From contig VZRN01000659.1 in NCBI GenBank assembly GCA_013397935.1, positions 2,007,466 through 2,071,465 on the forward strand: DNA of 64,000 nt, read 5' to 3'. The DNA is from Dasyornis broadbenti. Its lineage: Eukaryota; Chordata; Aves; Passeriformes; Dasyornithidae. Of the stretch, positions 49,804 to 61,415 are shown piece by piece (positions within the stretch are counted from its first letter, which is position 1; each line of letters opens with the position of its first letter). The position numbers and the translations under genes were made by a program. The notes under the pieces were generated by a model that was given only the letters and a program-made list of their open reading frames with translations, was not told the origin of the DNA and did no database searches.

Positions 49804-49847
49804 GCTGTTGCACCTCTAAGGGAGAAAATCAAAGATCTAGAAAAAAG
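49804..49847 (+). CDS. UXS1: UXS1 exon 4: stem, coiled-coil-like helix
   Basis: Encodes residues 59-72 (AVAPLREKIKDLEK) and two bases of codon 73. The segment LREKI-DLEK is conserved in vertebrate UXS1 and has heptad-like spacing of Leu and Ile, consistent with a short coiled coil in the stem that could help dimerisation. The first residue is Ala where mammals have Met, and residue 61 is Ala where mammals have Glu. The acceptor is TTTTTTAG and the donor GTATGT. Exons 4 and 5 together are 105 bases and start and end in phase 0, so joint skipping would keep the frame. Confidence 0.93.
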
Positions 49848-52800
49848 GTATGTCATCTACTGAATTTGGGAAGCAGTTCAAAGACACAATTTCTTTTCTG
49901 TAGCAGTCAATTCTGTAGTTGTGGGCTTTAAATAAGTCTTTGTATATACCTTCAGCACCTTTGAGTTATCATATGTAAGTGAGGACAGGGTGTTGAATAC
50001 TAAGACAGTAATGTTTAAGATATTCAGGCTGATTGATCCTACTAAACCAAGCTGGGAGTGCTGGACTCTTGTAAAGTTCAAATCCTGAGGAAGAATTTGC
50101 TATTTGGAGTCCAGCTGATGAATGGATTGCCATGGTTTATGTGTGCTAACGCATACTGGTTTCATCTTCAAGAGACTGAAAATGTTTTACGTCACTTTTC
50201 CCACACTTGTGATCAGTTATTGTGATTCAGCTACTGCACAGTGATTTGCTTGTGAATCTTGGTCTGTGTACATGCTTTGGATGAGCCTCACTGTCCTGCT
50301 TCTCTCAGGATTTGTAAGGGAATGTGTTATCCCTTACTCTGCAGCCTGTCTGCCTTTGTGTCAGATCACTTCTTTGATCTGGATGTCCTCATGGACAGAT
50401 GCTTTTCATCACAAAACAAGTTTGTCTGGTATAGGGGTGGGGAGTGTCAGCTCTGACAAGGACATGCTGCTTTTGCCAGTGATAGCATTTTGCAGGTGAC
50501 ACTGTTGGTGTCCCAGGCAAAGCAGAGAGTGCCGCATTGCAAAGGACCACATCTGGATTGTCCAAGCAGTACCAGTACATCCTTGTGAGATACGGCTTAC
50601 TGGAGGTTGTGTGCTGTTCCTGTGGAGAGGGGGCAGAATACCCTTGTTCGTGACCAGGGATATGCTTGACATCTGCAGTGCTTTTGTGTTTAGAGTTTTG
50701 TATTGTCAGTGAGCAGCTGCCTTCCTCCTCCCACCCCTCCTGGGCTGTATAGAAAAAAAAAAGGAGAAAAAAATTTCAATTCTGTTTTTTACAATTGATT
50801 TGAAAGGTTCAGTGACCTGCCACATGCAATTTATTTCAGTGAGAATACTGATCTGATTGCTCGTCTGTTAATGTGCACATGAACTTCATAGGTTGAACTA
50901 GATATAAATCTGCAATGTGAAACAAATTGCAGATTGTGTCACCACCTTACCATTTACAGCAGTTCAACTGATTTATTTAATCTTTGTTGATAGTCCAGTA
51001 AAGCTTAAGCTTCAGTTGTGGTTAATTCAGGTACTTTCTTCCACCATCCACAGAAGATCTTTATGGGAGCATACCCTGATTGACTCTTTTTTATTTAATA
51101 ATTGTATTTTTTCAAAAGAGCAGTGAGTTGTTGAGTATAACCATTAAGTTAAAACTTCTCCCAGAAGCCATATAAATACTCTTGCCTTTTCAGGTGTATT
51201 GATGAGTCTTGTTTTTCAGATCTCTAGGAAGAAGGAGAAAGAATCAAAATGTTTTTTTTACCTCTGTATGAACCAATCTGGAAATCATACTTTCACAAAA
51301 AGGAAGGGGCTCTTATTTCTTATTTTTCAAATCGTGTAGTTATTCACCTCTGGTGGCTCAGCTGAATGTGGGTTGTTGCAATTAATAGTTTTTTAGTTTT
51401 TTATCTATGTGAAGTGACAGTAAATAACTACTTGTTGTCAGATGCCTGCAGGCTGATCCTGCTTGCAAAGCTTACTCTAGTGTCAATGTTTTATTACCTC
51501 ATAAGCTGATAAAACCTGAAAACAAGCCATCTTCATGCTTTTGAGAAGCAGGAAAGACAAGAATTCCTTAACGCTAGTCTCATGACAAAGAGATTGTTTA
51601 ACTGAAGCTAGAGCTGTTTATTTAGAATTATTATTATATTCTTTATTAAGAATTTGAACAGCAAAAGCATTGCCACATAGTCATCAAAGCAAGCATTAAG
51701 TCAAGATAAACTCCATTTTGTTGCCAAAAGGTCAGCATTTGGCTGCCAGACTCTATCCCACTCTCTTTAAACTGCTGCTGGTGTAATGGAAAGAGCAAAA
51801 ATGGTTGTGAAGTCCCTTTTGACAGCGATGTGACTCCAGGCTGGATTAATGCAACCTTAAAACAGTTGTCTTGGAAATGGAGGAGAGAGACTTGCCTTGC
51901 ATCTAGTTATTTGACACTTAAACTTCTTTTGAACTCCATCAGTCTCTTGTCATGGGTGAATTTTCCTCCCTGTCACAGAAAAGATGTGTTCTACATGTCT
52001 GCATTGTGCTTGTGCACTGCTGTCTTTCATCGCGTCAGTGTAAATTGAAGAAATTGTTAGTGACCTACATAGTGATGTGAGGCAAGTGTAGGTAACTTCT
52101 TATTTCAGTCTCCCTGTGCAGCGAACATTGGAAGGTTCCACTGCCATATTTCCCCTATCCAAGAAACTGAAAGCAGTTTTCATGCTGTGATGAAAGTTTG
52201 ATAAAGTACAGAAGCATCTGTGCTTTGGTGCTGAAGAATTCTTGTTGAGCCAGTACTGCGGGTTAGAAACAGAGGAGCAGGTGCTTCAAGATCACAGTTG
52301 TAGGGTCGGTTCAGTCAGCGTCTGTCTGTGAGTCGAAGAAAATGTAACTTGGCGTTTTTGGCTCCTGCGCGCTACATTAAGTTGCATTGCTACCCTGTGG
52401 AATTACTGAAAGAGAAGAGTAACCATAGTTTGATTTTTGTGCAGTATCATGCTGATACTTAGTTAAGAAAAACCTGAGCTATTAAAATTGCCAAGAATAC
52501 GGTGCTAATTACTGAAATAAAAAATTAAAATTCACACCTTCTTTCAGAGGACTTTGTTGCTGTATACAGAATGCATGGCAGGGAGGGAGAGAAATTCATC
52601 TAAGGTTTGAGGCATGAAGAGCTTGAGAGAGCACTTAAGATTCATATGACACATAATTTTATTTTATGATGTTTTTAGTTTGATTAAGTTCCTGTAAACA
52701 AGGTGCAAAAATTAAACTACACTAGCTTGAAGACCATCAAATCAATGGCAGTCCAGCTATTTCTAAGAAAATTAAGATTAGTTCTCATACTGAATAAGCT

Positions 52801-53360
52801 CTATCATAGAAATTGTTGAAGTATCTTAAAATGTGTTTCTTCAACATTCCGATCATAAGCTTTATAAGGAGAATTAAAACTTTATGTTGTAAGTTTCACA
52901 CTGAAACTTCAAGGAGGAGTGTTTGAAGTCAATGTGATAAGTCAACACAACTTGATGTCTTTTCCAGAGCTTTTAAGAAGGCTGTTTGCCTTTTAAAACT
53001 TTTAAAAAAGAAGGTACCCAATTGCTGCTCATGTTTTATTGTTTTATTCTCTTGTGATGTCATGCCTGGCACTAGTTCTGCTCTCAAAAAATAGAAGTCA
53101 AGTGATTCATTATATAGAATCAGGTAGAAATTTTAAAAGCACTCTTTGTGGATGAATTTTGATATTTCACTGTGGATAGGCATTGCCTTGTGTTGACCCA
53201 GATCCTCTTTTAGAATAAAGCACTAAATATACTCTTAGCATAACTTTAAGAAAGGGATATTTTCAGAGTAGTTTCTCGCATTTGAAAGACAGGTATGTGA
53301 AAGAAGAAACAAGGCTGAAACTTACTAAGTTTTTCTTCTTTGTTTTGAAATGTTCTGTAG
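49848..53360 (+). other. UXS1: UXS1 intron 4 (3.5 kb)
   Basis: Donor GTATGT, acceptor TGTTCTGTAG. An A-rich stretch lies near 50752-50772. No repeat family or extra exon was recognised. Confidence 0.9.
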
Positions 53361-53421
53361 TTTCACCCAGAAATACCCACCAGTGAAATTTTTATCAGAA
53401 AAGGATCGTAAAAGAATCCTG
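53361..53421 (+). CDS. UXS1: UXS1 exon 5: linker into the SDR domain
   Basis: Completes Ser73 and encodes residues 74-93 (FTQKYPPVKF, then LSEKDRKRIL). This is the conserved linker and the first strand of the nucleotide-binding fold, ending at the RKRIL that leads directly into the glycine-rich loop in exon 6. It is identical to the mammalian segment as I remember it. The acceptor is TTCTGTAG and the donor a consensus GTAAGT. The length is 61 bases, ending in phase 0. Confidence 0.95.
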
Positions 53422-55984
53422 GTAAGTTGATGTTTACTTGGAGGTTGTTTTGGGGAAATACCAAAAAATTCTGTGGAGTGTAATCTGTTTTGTAGGATTA
53501 AAGATATGAGAAGGGATAAAGTGAATTACTTTGAATGTCATGTGTTGCACAGGGTTTAGGGTAGTGCTTCTCTTATTTGTGTTGATGTTCTTAAACTCAG
53601 CATATGAACTATAGACTTGGACTCTGTTTTGGAGGTTTGACTTGCCCATTAAACTGCTCTTCCTTGTAACTTCTCAGGATCACACTACCAAAGGGTCTTG
53701 GTGTGTGCTCCCAGATGGCTTAAACTTGCAGAGACTGGGAAACTTTTTCGACACATCTTGACAAGAACCTTGTGTGTGACTGAACTGTTCAAAATCTAGT
53801 CCTAAGGCTAGAAAAGCTGCACTGCAGGGAATGTTCATCACACTGTATCTTCTCAGTTGTTTCTGTTATTTTGAAGCATATGCAGTTGAGGGTGGAAGAG
53901 GATGGCAGGTTAAGTCAGGACAAGTAGTTGTCCAAGGCATTCTTAAACTTCGTGAACTGTGCTGCAACCTCAGCCTTCCAGTTTTGTCTGCAAACACTTT
54001 TGAAGTTATCTGTGACCCAGATTTTTCCTTGTTTCTGTTTGTCGGGGGTAGGGATTGCCCCCATGTTTTGAAGGCAGAGAAGGTATAGCTACTTGAGATG
54101 TGTAAAATAGAGTATGAACTTCTGCCTCCATAGTAGAAAGTAAAGTCTAGGACAAAACCCTACTAATGTGCCTAACTTAGCTGGTGCTTTTGTTTGCTTT
54201 GACTTCAAAATTTTGAAGAAAAACACTGAAAAGATGGAGACAAAAAAGTTTATTTTATTGCATTGTTAGGCAACGGCCTTCATTGCTATTGCAAAATTTC
54301 ACAAAGAATAAGTGTTACCAAATTAGTTTAGTTCTGCAGTGGTGTTCTGTCATTTTTATGACAGTCTGAAGGAGGGAGACCTGTAGACTCCAAGTGCCCT
54401 TGTTGAATATAGAAAATAAACTGAGGAAAATAGAGAGAGGTTTAATTCTGAAAATTCCTAAATTGTGTGCTTCATGTGTTTGCAAGGGTAATAAAGTAAC
54501 CTTAATGTCGTGTTTTCTGGGTAAGTGAGAATGTTCTTTCAAGAAAAGTGTCAGTGAAAGCTGTTAACAGGCTGTGGAGCTCTTAATGTTCACTTCCAGA
54601 CTTTTCCACTGAAAAATACTGGATGTTTTGTTGAAATCTGTTGCTTCAACAGAGATGGCAAGTAGTTGGAATAGGAGTGTTTTCTGCTGGCCTGGAGGTG
54701 AATAGCTTTTTGGTTCCCCATGTATTTTTGTAGAGTTTATATGACTAAAGAGAAAACTGGCCAAAAGGATTGGCAAGTTGTTGTGACTAGTTTTGTGCCA
54801 ACTCAGATGAGCATTCATAGGCTTCCTGCCCATGTGGGCAATTCCCTTCTGTTACAGTGTTGCTGTCATAATTGTAGAGGAAATAATCCATGTTCTTTTG
54901 AGTAGCTGAAATTCACATATAAACCTTGCATGACACTTCAAATTTCTCAAGAATTGATCAGCCAAGTGAATTTTGGTAGATCATGTGCTTTGTATTTTGT
55001 TCATACTGCATCTTTTTCTAGAGTACATTCTTAATTTGATTTCACTTTTTTTCATTCTGACTGCAGTCTCCAGCTCCAACCTGGAGATCCCCACAGCACT
55101 GTCCAGACCAGACAACAGTTCTAGCAATTATTTTTTATTACACTGCCATCTCTTTGGAGATGATTTCTACTAGTGGTGATATCTCAGCCGAGACTAGATA
55201 CCTTGTCACTTTCATTGAAAAGGGATCTTCACCTTGTTGTGCATGATTTATCTATTTCCTGAGTTCTCTGAAGTGACTAGGCCACAGGCTTTCATATGCA
55301 AGAGAAGGAATTCTGTTATTGTGGAAGACAGTGTTGCCATTGGTTCAGTCTGTTGAGTGGGTTTTTTTCTGATTGAATATAGTAAACTGATAAAAGCAGA
55401 AGACAAACAATGAATATAATTTCCTTATGGGAAATAAGAGGTTTTGAATCTGAATACAGACTGCAGAAATGAACTTGTGTAATAAATAGACAAATTTGTT
55501 CTAGTGGATACAATTATCAGTAATATTTGTGCCTTTTAGTAGATGCTGAAGTTACCAAACATACTTGCACTACTAAGTAATTAAATATTTTTATGAATGT
55601 TATCTTAATAAAGAATTCATTTTTAAAATTGAAATGCTGGTGTTCCAGTTCTGATATGGATATGATTCCTGTACAACTTATGATTGTGTAGATTAATATG
55701 TCATTGTGATTTGCAGTAAATCATATTTAGAAATGATGCTTGTATGAGTGATTACGTGAAGGTTATACAAAGAACTTCAGTGATAAATCACTATTTTTAT
55801 GATGTTGCCTCAAGTAATGATAAAAACCATAATTTATGCAGTTTTCTACTTTTCCAGGGGAAATTCAGCTCCTTTTTCAATCATTTCTTAATTTCTTTGT
55901 CTAATGCCCATGGAAGCAATATGTTAATAAAGCTAATGACTTGCAGGTTTAAGGAAATTGGAAACTGATTTCCAGACAAAATTG

Positions 55985-56094
55985 GTTTGTGCTCTTTTTG
56001 TGCTTTTTAAAATTTTTGTGCTTTTTTTTATTCTTTTTTAATGCTTTTTTCCCTTGGGTTTTTGTGCTTTTTTGCCCTTTTGTTTTTTTTTTCC
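55985..56094. repeat. T-rich degenerate array with GTGCTTTTT-like units
   Basis: GTGC or ATGC followed by T runs recurs about five times (near 55989, 56000, 56018, 56041 and 56063) among other T tracts. On the minus strand this gives an artificial lysine-rich open frame (55949-56197), which is not a gene. Confidence 0.8.
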
Positions 56095-56774
56095 ATATAG
56101 CATAGTGCTGCAAGCAGTGGTTGGCTTTATGTTTTTGGTTTTTTCCAAAAGGGTTATTGAGAAGAGGACACTTCATTGTACTGCACCAAAGACACACATT
56201 GCAAGCATTGAGTTTGTCTTCTCTGGAATCTTGGAAATAGAAGTAGCAGCAGGAGATTTCCTTGGGCCTGAGTTGAAGGAGTAGGTTCAGGTCTTCTACA
56301 GAAAAGTTTTGTCCTGGTCACCAGAAAAAAGCCAAAACCCTTGGAACTTTCAGCAAGGCTGCAGCTTGCTTGCAAATCGGGATAAACTTATGGCGTTAGG
56401 TTTTCCATGCATGGGGTTGGTTTTTTTCCCCTGGTAAGTGGTGACATATGGCAAAGGGCTTTTTTCCCCTCAGTTAGTACTCTTCTTTCCTCATTCACAG
56501 CATTCTACCAGAAACCTGCTCTTCCCTCTCTCGTGGTGTAATGGGAGGTTCGAGATTTTTTTTTTCTTTCAGAGAGGATTTCTCCTAAATCCTGTTTCTC
56601 CTTCAAGTTTGTCAGGGAGCTGATCAAGATGTTGAATCTGCTAGAAGGAAGCCCTGACAAACTCAGAAAAATATTAAGTAGACCAACTAAATGATTGTTT
56701 TATTGCCTGATGCTTACAGTTGCTTTGACACACTGATGCCCCTGAATGTTTAATAAGAAAAAGAAGTATGGAAT

Positions 56775-56802
56775 ACTTCTAGTGGTCCACTTCTAGTGGA
56801 CC
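56775..56802. repeat. short overlapping direct and inverted repeat
   Basis: ACTTCTAGTGG occurs at 56775-56785 and 56789-56799. GGTCCAC (56784-56790) and GTGGACC (56796-56802) form a perfect 7-bp inverted repeat around TTCTA. Confidence 0.85.
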
Positions 56803-57522
56803 TTCAAGCTTTTACATAAGAAAACAGATTAGTTTTTATATGTTTTCTTCCTTTTCTATCTTTGGAGGTTTTCCTTTGCTTTTTTTCTTCTAGTTAAAAA
56901 AAAAAAAATCTGCTAATCTAGCTTTTTAAAACAGTGAATAGCAGGGTAGTGGACAGGATAAATGTTTAGCCTTTGACTAATCCAAAGTGAAAGAACTTCA
57001 GGCATCTCATCCTTTTCCACACAGTACTTTGTAGTACACCATCCATTCATTAGATTCCTGCTTGATTCCACCTTATCCTTTCATTTAGTTAGTTGTCACT
57101 ACAGCTGAAGAATCACCATCAATAGCTGAATCACTTTCAAAATGTGAATTTGATCATGCAGATATATAATATGGTTGATGTCACACAGGTCTTTTACAAG
57201 TCCACTTTTTGAAAGTTGTCATCTGTCGTGTCTTTGTTCTTGAAAACAACTTATGAAATGCAGAGAAAATAATTGCTTCTATAGATAAGTCTGGATGTGT
57301 CACACAACTTACAGTTCTACTTATTGTGCTTCAGTACTGAATTAGTGATTCTTGTTTGTTTATTGTTAAAGTCTGTGGTGCAAAAAGGGAAAAATTAATG
57401 AACTTCCTTGTTTTTTCAATGAAACAGGAGTACAGGGTTTTAAATATTTTATTTCTGCTTGTTTCTTCGCAGTAGAACATCAGAGTTCTAAGACAGAAAA
57501 ATTCTGCATGTCAGAGCTAATG

Positions 57523-57595
57523 ATATAGAATAGAGTTTTTCAGTTGTAAGGTACCTGCAAAGATCATCTAATCCAACTGCCTGACCTCCTCAGGC
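57523..57595 (-). mobile_element. CR1 3' end fragment, antisense, in UXS1 intron 5
   Basis: ATAGAATAGAGTTTTTCAGT, GTAAGGTACCTGCAAAGATC and ATCTAATCCAACTGCCTGAC together follow the reverse complement of the CR1 3' terminus (AGAATAG...TTGGAAGGGACCT...AAAGATCATCTAGTCCAACC). Only about 70 bases are left, strongly diverged. Confidence 0.72.
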
Positions 57596-58193
57596 CAGAG
57601 TGATGTAAGCTATGGATGCATTAAAACACAGAAGGAATGGTGTTGGTTTTAGCAGATACTTCAAATGAAAGGTCTTCAAAGAATTCCCTTCCTCCTTTCT
57701 GGGTGAAAACTTACAGTTCTTAGAACACCCAGCATTATTTCGTTTAAACCAGGCAAAAGCTGGGTTTGACATGCCTGATAAGTCTGACATGAAAATAAAC
57801 TGGCATTCTGTCATACAATTTTTTTCTTTTCCTGAGAAATGGGATTTGCAGAAATTTCTCCTATTACCTTTCTGCATCTTTTTAGACTTTGCTGTCACAA
57901 GAAAAGAGCGCAATCCAATTTGAAGAAAATAATGTAATCTAGAAAAGATTTTGTTGATGTGAATAAGTAGCTGACCTTCTAGCCTGACAGTGATGAAACA
58001 TGTCACCTATGTCTCTTGAAATTTTAAAAGCTGTAAATCTTGGGGGGAAAAAAAAAACAAACCAAAAAACATGGAGTTTTTCCCCTGGAGTAAGCAATGA
58101 TCTGAAACCTACTGTTCTGTCTTCATGTTTGTAGACTTTGTCTAGTGTTTCTGTAAAAAGAAAAAGAAATTTATACCAACTGTCCTAATGCAG

Positions 58194-58374
58194 ATAACTG
58201 GAGGAGCAGGGTTTGTGGGTTCTCATCTTACTGACAAACTAATGATGGATGGCCATGAGGTTACAGTTGTGGACAACTTCTTTACGGGCAGGAAAAGAAA
58301 TGTGGAGCACTGGATTGGTCATGAGAACTTCGAACTGATAAATCACGATGTTGTCGAGCCCCTGTACATTGAAG
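58194..58374 (+). CDS. UXS1: UXS1 exon 6: NAD-binding Rossmann motif
   Basis: Encodes residues 94-153 and one base of codon 154. It opens with ITGGAGFVGSHL: the GxxGxxG loop (Gly96, Gly99, Gly102) that binds the NAD pyrophosphate. The second strand VTVVDNFFTGRKRN carries Asp120, which in this family contacts the adenosine ribose, followed by the NFFTGR loop. NHDVVEPLYIE (143-153) includes Asp145-Val146, which line the adenine pocket. The exon is essentially identical to mammalian UXS1 as I recall it. The acceptor is AATGCAG and the donor GTAGGT at 58375. The next exon should begin by completing a Val codon and continue with DQIYHLASPA; I do not find this in the remaining 5.6 kb. Confidence 0.97.
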
Positions 58375-61212
58375 GTAGGTAGTATCTGCTTTGGTTTTTG
58401 TACTTTTTTGTGTTTTTTGCTTCTAAGTGTGTGTGTGTCTGTAAAGAAATTAAATGCGCTGAGTTCTGGGTTGATCTGTCTAATATTTGTACGCTCTGTT
58501 TATTATTAGCCTACTTTCTTTGACCGAAATGGAGTAAGAGGTTCAGAGCACTTTTGGCTTTGAAATCACTTCTTCTTTTCTGAGTGGACGGGAGGAAAGG
58601 GACCTTAAAAACATCCTGATGAGACTGATTTAGTGAGAAGGCAAGGTGGCAGTGGGGTCAGTCTGTGCCATCCTTTACCCCACTTTCCTATGTACCTGCA
58701 CAGGCTTACACATAGTCTGTGGTCCAGATATTTCATGAACTGAGAAGTTTAATTCAGGGCTGCAGTTACACTAGACATGCATCCTACAACTCTGTATAGT
58801 CAGTTGAGAGGAGATTAACTTTCCCTAGTTGCCTTAAGTATCTTCTGTAAAAAACATCACTCTTACTTTAGGTACAGGTATTCTACAACCTGTAGAACTG
58901 GAAAACAGCAGCACTGAATTTCCCTAGTTTTCAATAGAAAAACACAAAACCCCAAGCCAATCCTAAAGAAATAAGCAAGCAAACAAACAAACGTATGTTC
59001 TGCTTCAAAGTAGTAACTCAACATCTAAACTATCATAAACCTCAAACTATTATGCCCGATTTTAAGGCACCATAACATAGTTGTATTTGAGAAATATACA
59101 TTCATTTATAGACTTCTATGGGAGTATCTAACTATATAATGAGTCAACTAAAGCATTGCTTAAATTACACTGCGGTTCTGGTGGATGTGCTCCATCCTTT
59201 TAAAACTTTGGAAAAAAAAATTACTGAGAGGTTTGTTTTTTTTTTTAAATTCCTGCTGAATTCTAGTGGATGGAATTTCACAGGAAATATCTCTAGTAAT
59301 TGCATCTCTTGTATTATTGCTTGTGATGAATTCCTGGCAACACTACTGAAACAATCCTGCAAAAACACGTGCTCCTGCTCTGTTCTGACAATGCACTGGT
59401 TCAGTTACTGCCTGTTATTTTACTTCAAACTTCTGCATCCAGTAACAGGATAGTGGAACAAGGATCTTATTAACTGACTCCAGGTGCTGGTAGCTCATAG
59501 CTCAGCCAGTTCAATTTGTCGGCTTTTCTAATCTTTTCCATGCATTACCTTCTTTCTGACTGATTACACTTGAGACCTTCTCAGAGAATTATCGTCGTTG
59601 CTAATACTGTTGCCCAGCTAACTAGGTGCTAATGAATGGGAATTCTGAGATCCTTCTGCTACCTGTTCTATGGCCTATGTAATTAAGACACCAATTCCCC
59701 ATACAGTACTGACAACTAATTATTACATGTTATTCAATGGGTAGTTTATTGAATGTCTTTTCATCTTCCAGCAGTTTAAATGAAGCTGGCATGGTTAAGT
59801 GTTAAAATAAAATTAACTTTCATACACTAAGAACATGGTAAAATTTGATTTCATTGCAGATTTTATAGTCCAATGAGGCAGTGAGGGATAGTTTTTGTAA
59901 CAGATTAACAAGTTGACATATAGATTAGATACTTGTTTTCTTAGTCCCAGTTTCTCCTTTTCACTTTTACATAGAAGTTGGAATGACTGTGAAGTCATGA
60001 TAAAAAGTACGTTTATGTCTAAAGAGTTTCTCTGTGTTTGCTGTGCTGTTTAAACCAGGTTATATAAGGTTGTTTGACAGTTCAATTCCAGAGAGAATAA
60101 TCAGTACTTTATTTCTGAAAGAGACCTCATTTCTGATCTAGAAAGAACAGTGGTTTCACTTTTGATACGGAAAAGTGAATTTAGTCTCAAGATGTGTAGC
60201 TTTCAGCTTCACGGTGATGCCTACACACAATCTGCCTTGTCTGCGTCATTATCTTTGATCCATGACATGAAGTTGCCCTCAACAATTCTTGGGTCTTGGT
60301 CTAGATTGGCCAGAGACAACAGTAAATCACCTAAACACACATTTTATTTTTTAGCCCTGTGACAACTAGTTAACTCTAGTGCTGAATGCCTTTTTCCTCC
60401 TCTACTAGGATTCCATTTGCTTTAGCATTTGGAAATGTCAATGGGAAATGCACAAGTTTTCACTTGGGTTTTTTCAAGCAGAAGAACAAGGGTTTTGAAT
60501 TCCTTAGTGGAATGAAAGTATTTCAGGAATCTTGAAAGATGAAAATAGTAGAAAAGAAAGGTCTGAAATAGCTATATTAACCCTTTTTTTCATATTATAG
60601 TTGAGTTCTGTGCTTTTAAAGGTATTTTCATTTCAGCCTGGCCCTTATGTAGAGCTTTAATACACTAATAAATGGGTGCTTTTTTGCTACAGGAAGACAA
60701 TTGTTTTTTTTCTGAAGGGTGGTCTGTAAAGAAAAGAATCTCTTACTACTCTTTTTTGTATTATCAGGAAAAGTAGAAATCCACTTTTACTTATTTTCTT
60801 CCTCATTCTCTATGGTCATTAAGATTACAAGTGCCCCAAGACAGTCTCTTGAGAACACTGTGGCTTGACTTCCTACAAACCATAATGTGAAGACACACAG
60901 ATATTAATTGGAGAAGAAATGAAAATGAATGCTTGATCTGGTGTTATTGTGATCTACCCCACTTTGGGTAATAGATAGAATTACATTAGAAAATGCCAAA
61001 GGAAATTTTATATTAAATGAATGTACGTTATTAGTAATGTAGTTGGTTTGCATAGTGACTTGAGCATTAGTGCTGTCTTGTTTATACCCACCTTTGCATT
61101 AGAAGTGACTCTGTGTTTGTAGTAAAATGTAAGAGTGAGTTTTTATACGACTTCAAGCCACCAAAGCCTGTATGTCTATTGTGAAATATTGTTATACTTG
61201 AATACATGTGTA

Positions 61213-61415
61213 GGAAGAAAGAAAAGAACAGAACAAATTAAAAAAAAAAAACAAACCCCAAGGCCACAACAAAACAAACAATCCAAAAAAAAAAAAAACC
61301 CAAAGAAGAACTCCAACCAAAAACCACAGCTACACAGAAACAACCAAAAAGCCCCTCAAAATACATACCCCATATACCCACAAAATCTCCAAAAACACAC
61401 ACACAGAAAACCAAG
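61213..61415. repeat. A/C-rich low-complexity tract
   Basis: About 200 bases in which the + strand is almost only A and C, with A runs of 10-14 and a short (AC)n at 61393-61402. The open frame at 61135-61476 across it (rich in Lys, Gln, Asn and Pro) is a composition artefact. Confidence 0.8.

Larger units (their letters stand above)
53422..58193 (+). other. UXS1: UXS1 intron 5 (4.8 kb)
   Basis: The donor is GTAAGT. The acceptor (ACTGTCCTAATGCAG) has an unusually poor pyrimidine tract preceded by an A-rich stretch. The intron contains a T-rich array (55985-56094), a small direct/inverted repeat (56775-56802), a CR1 tail (57523-57595) and a G6/A10 simple stretch (58042-58070). No extra exon was recognised. 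Confidence 0.9.

Noticed and set aside
55949..56197. Lysine-rich open frame on the minus strand
   Set aside because: It is the complement of a T-rich low-complexity array. No protein family and no start context.
58188..58193. ATG directly before UXS1 exon 6 as a possible internal start (giving M-Q-ITGGAG...)
   Set aside because: These six bases form the splice acceptor context (ATGCAG). The exon begins with ATA at 58194, in phase with exon 5, so this ATG is intronic.
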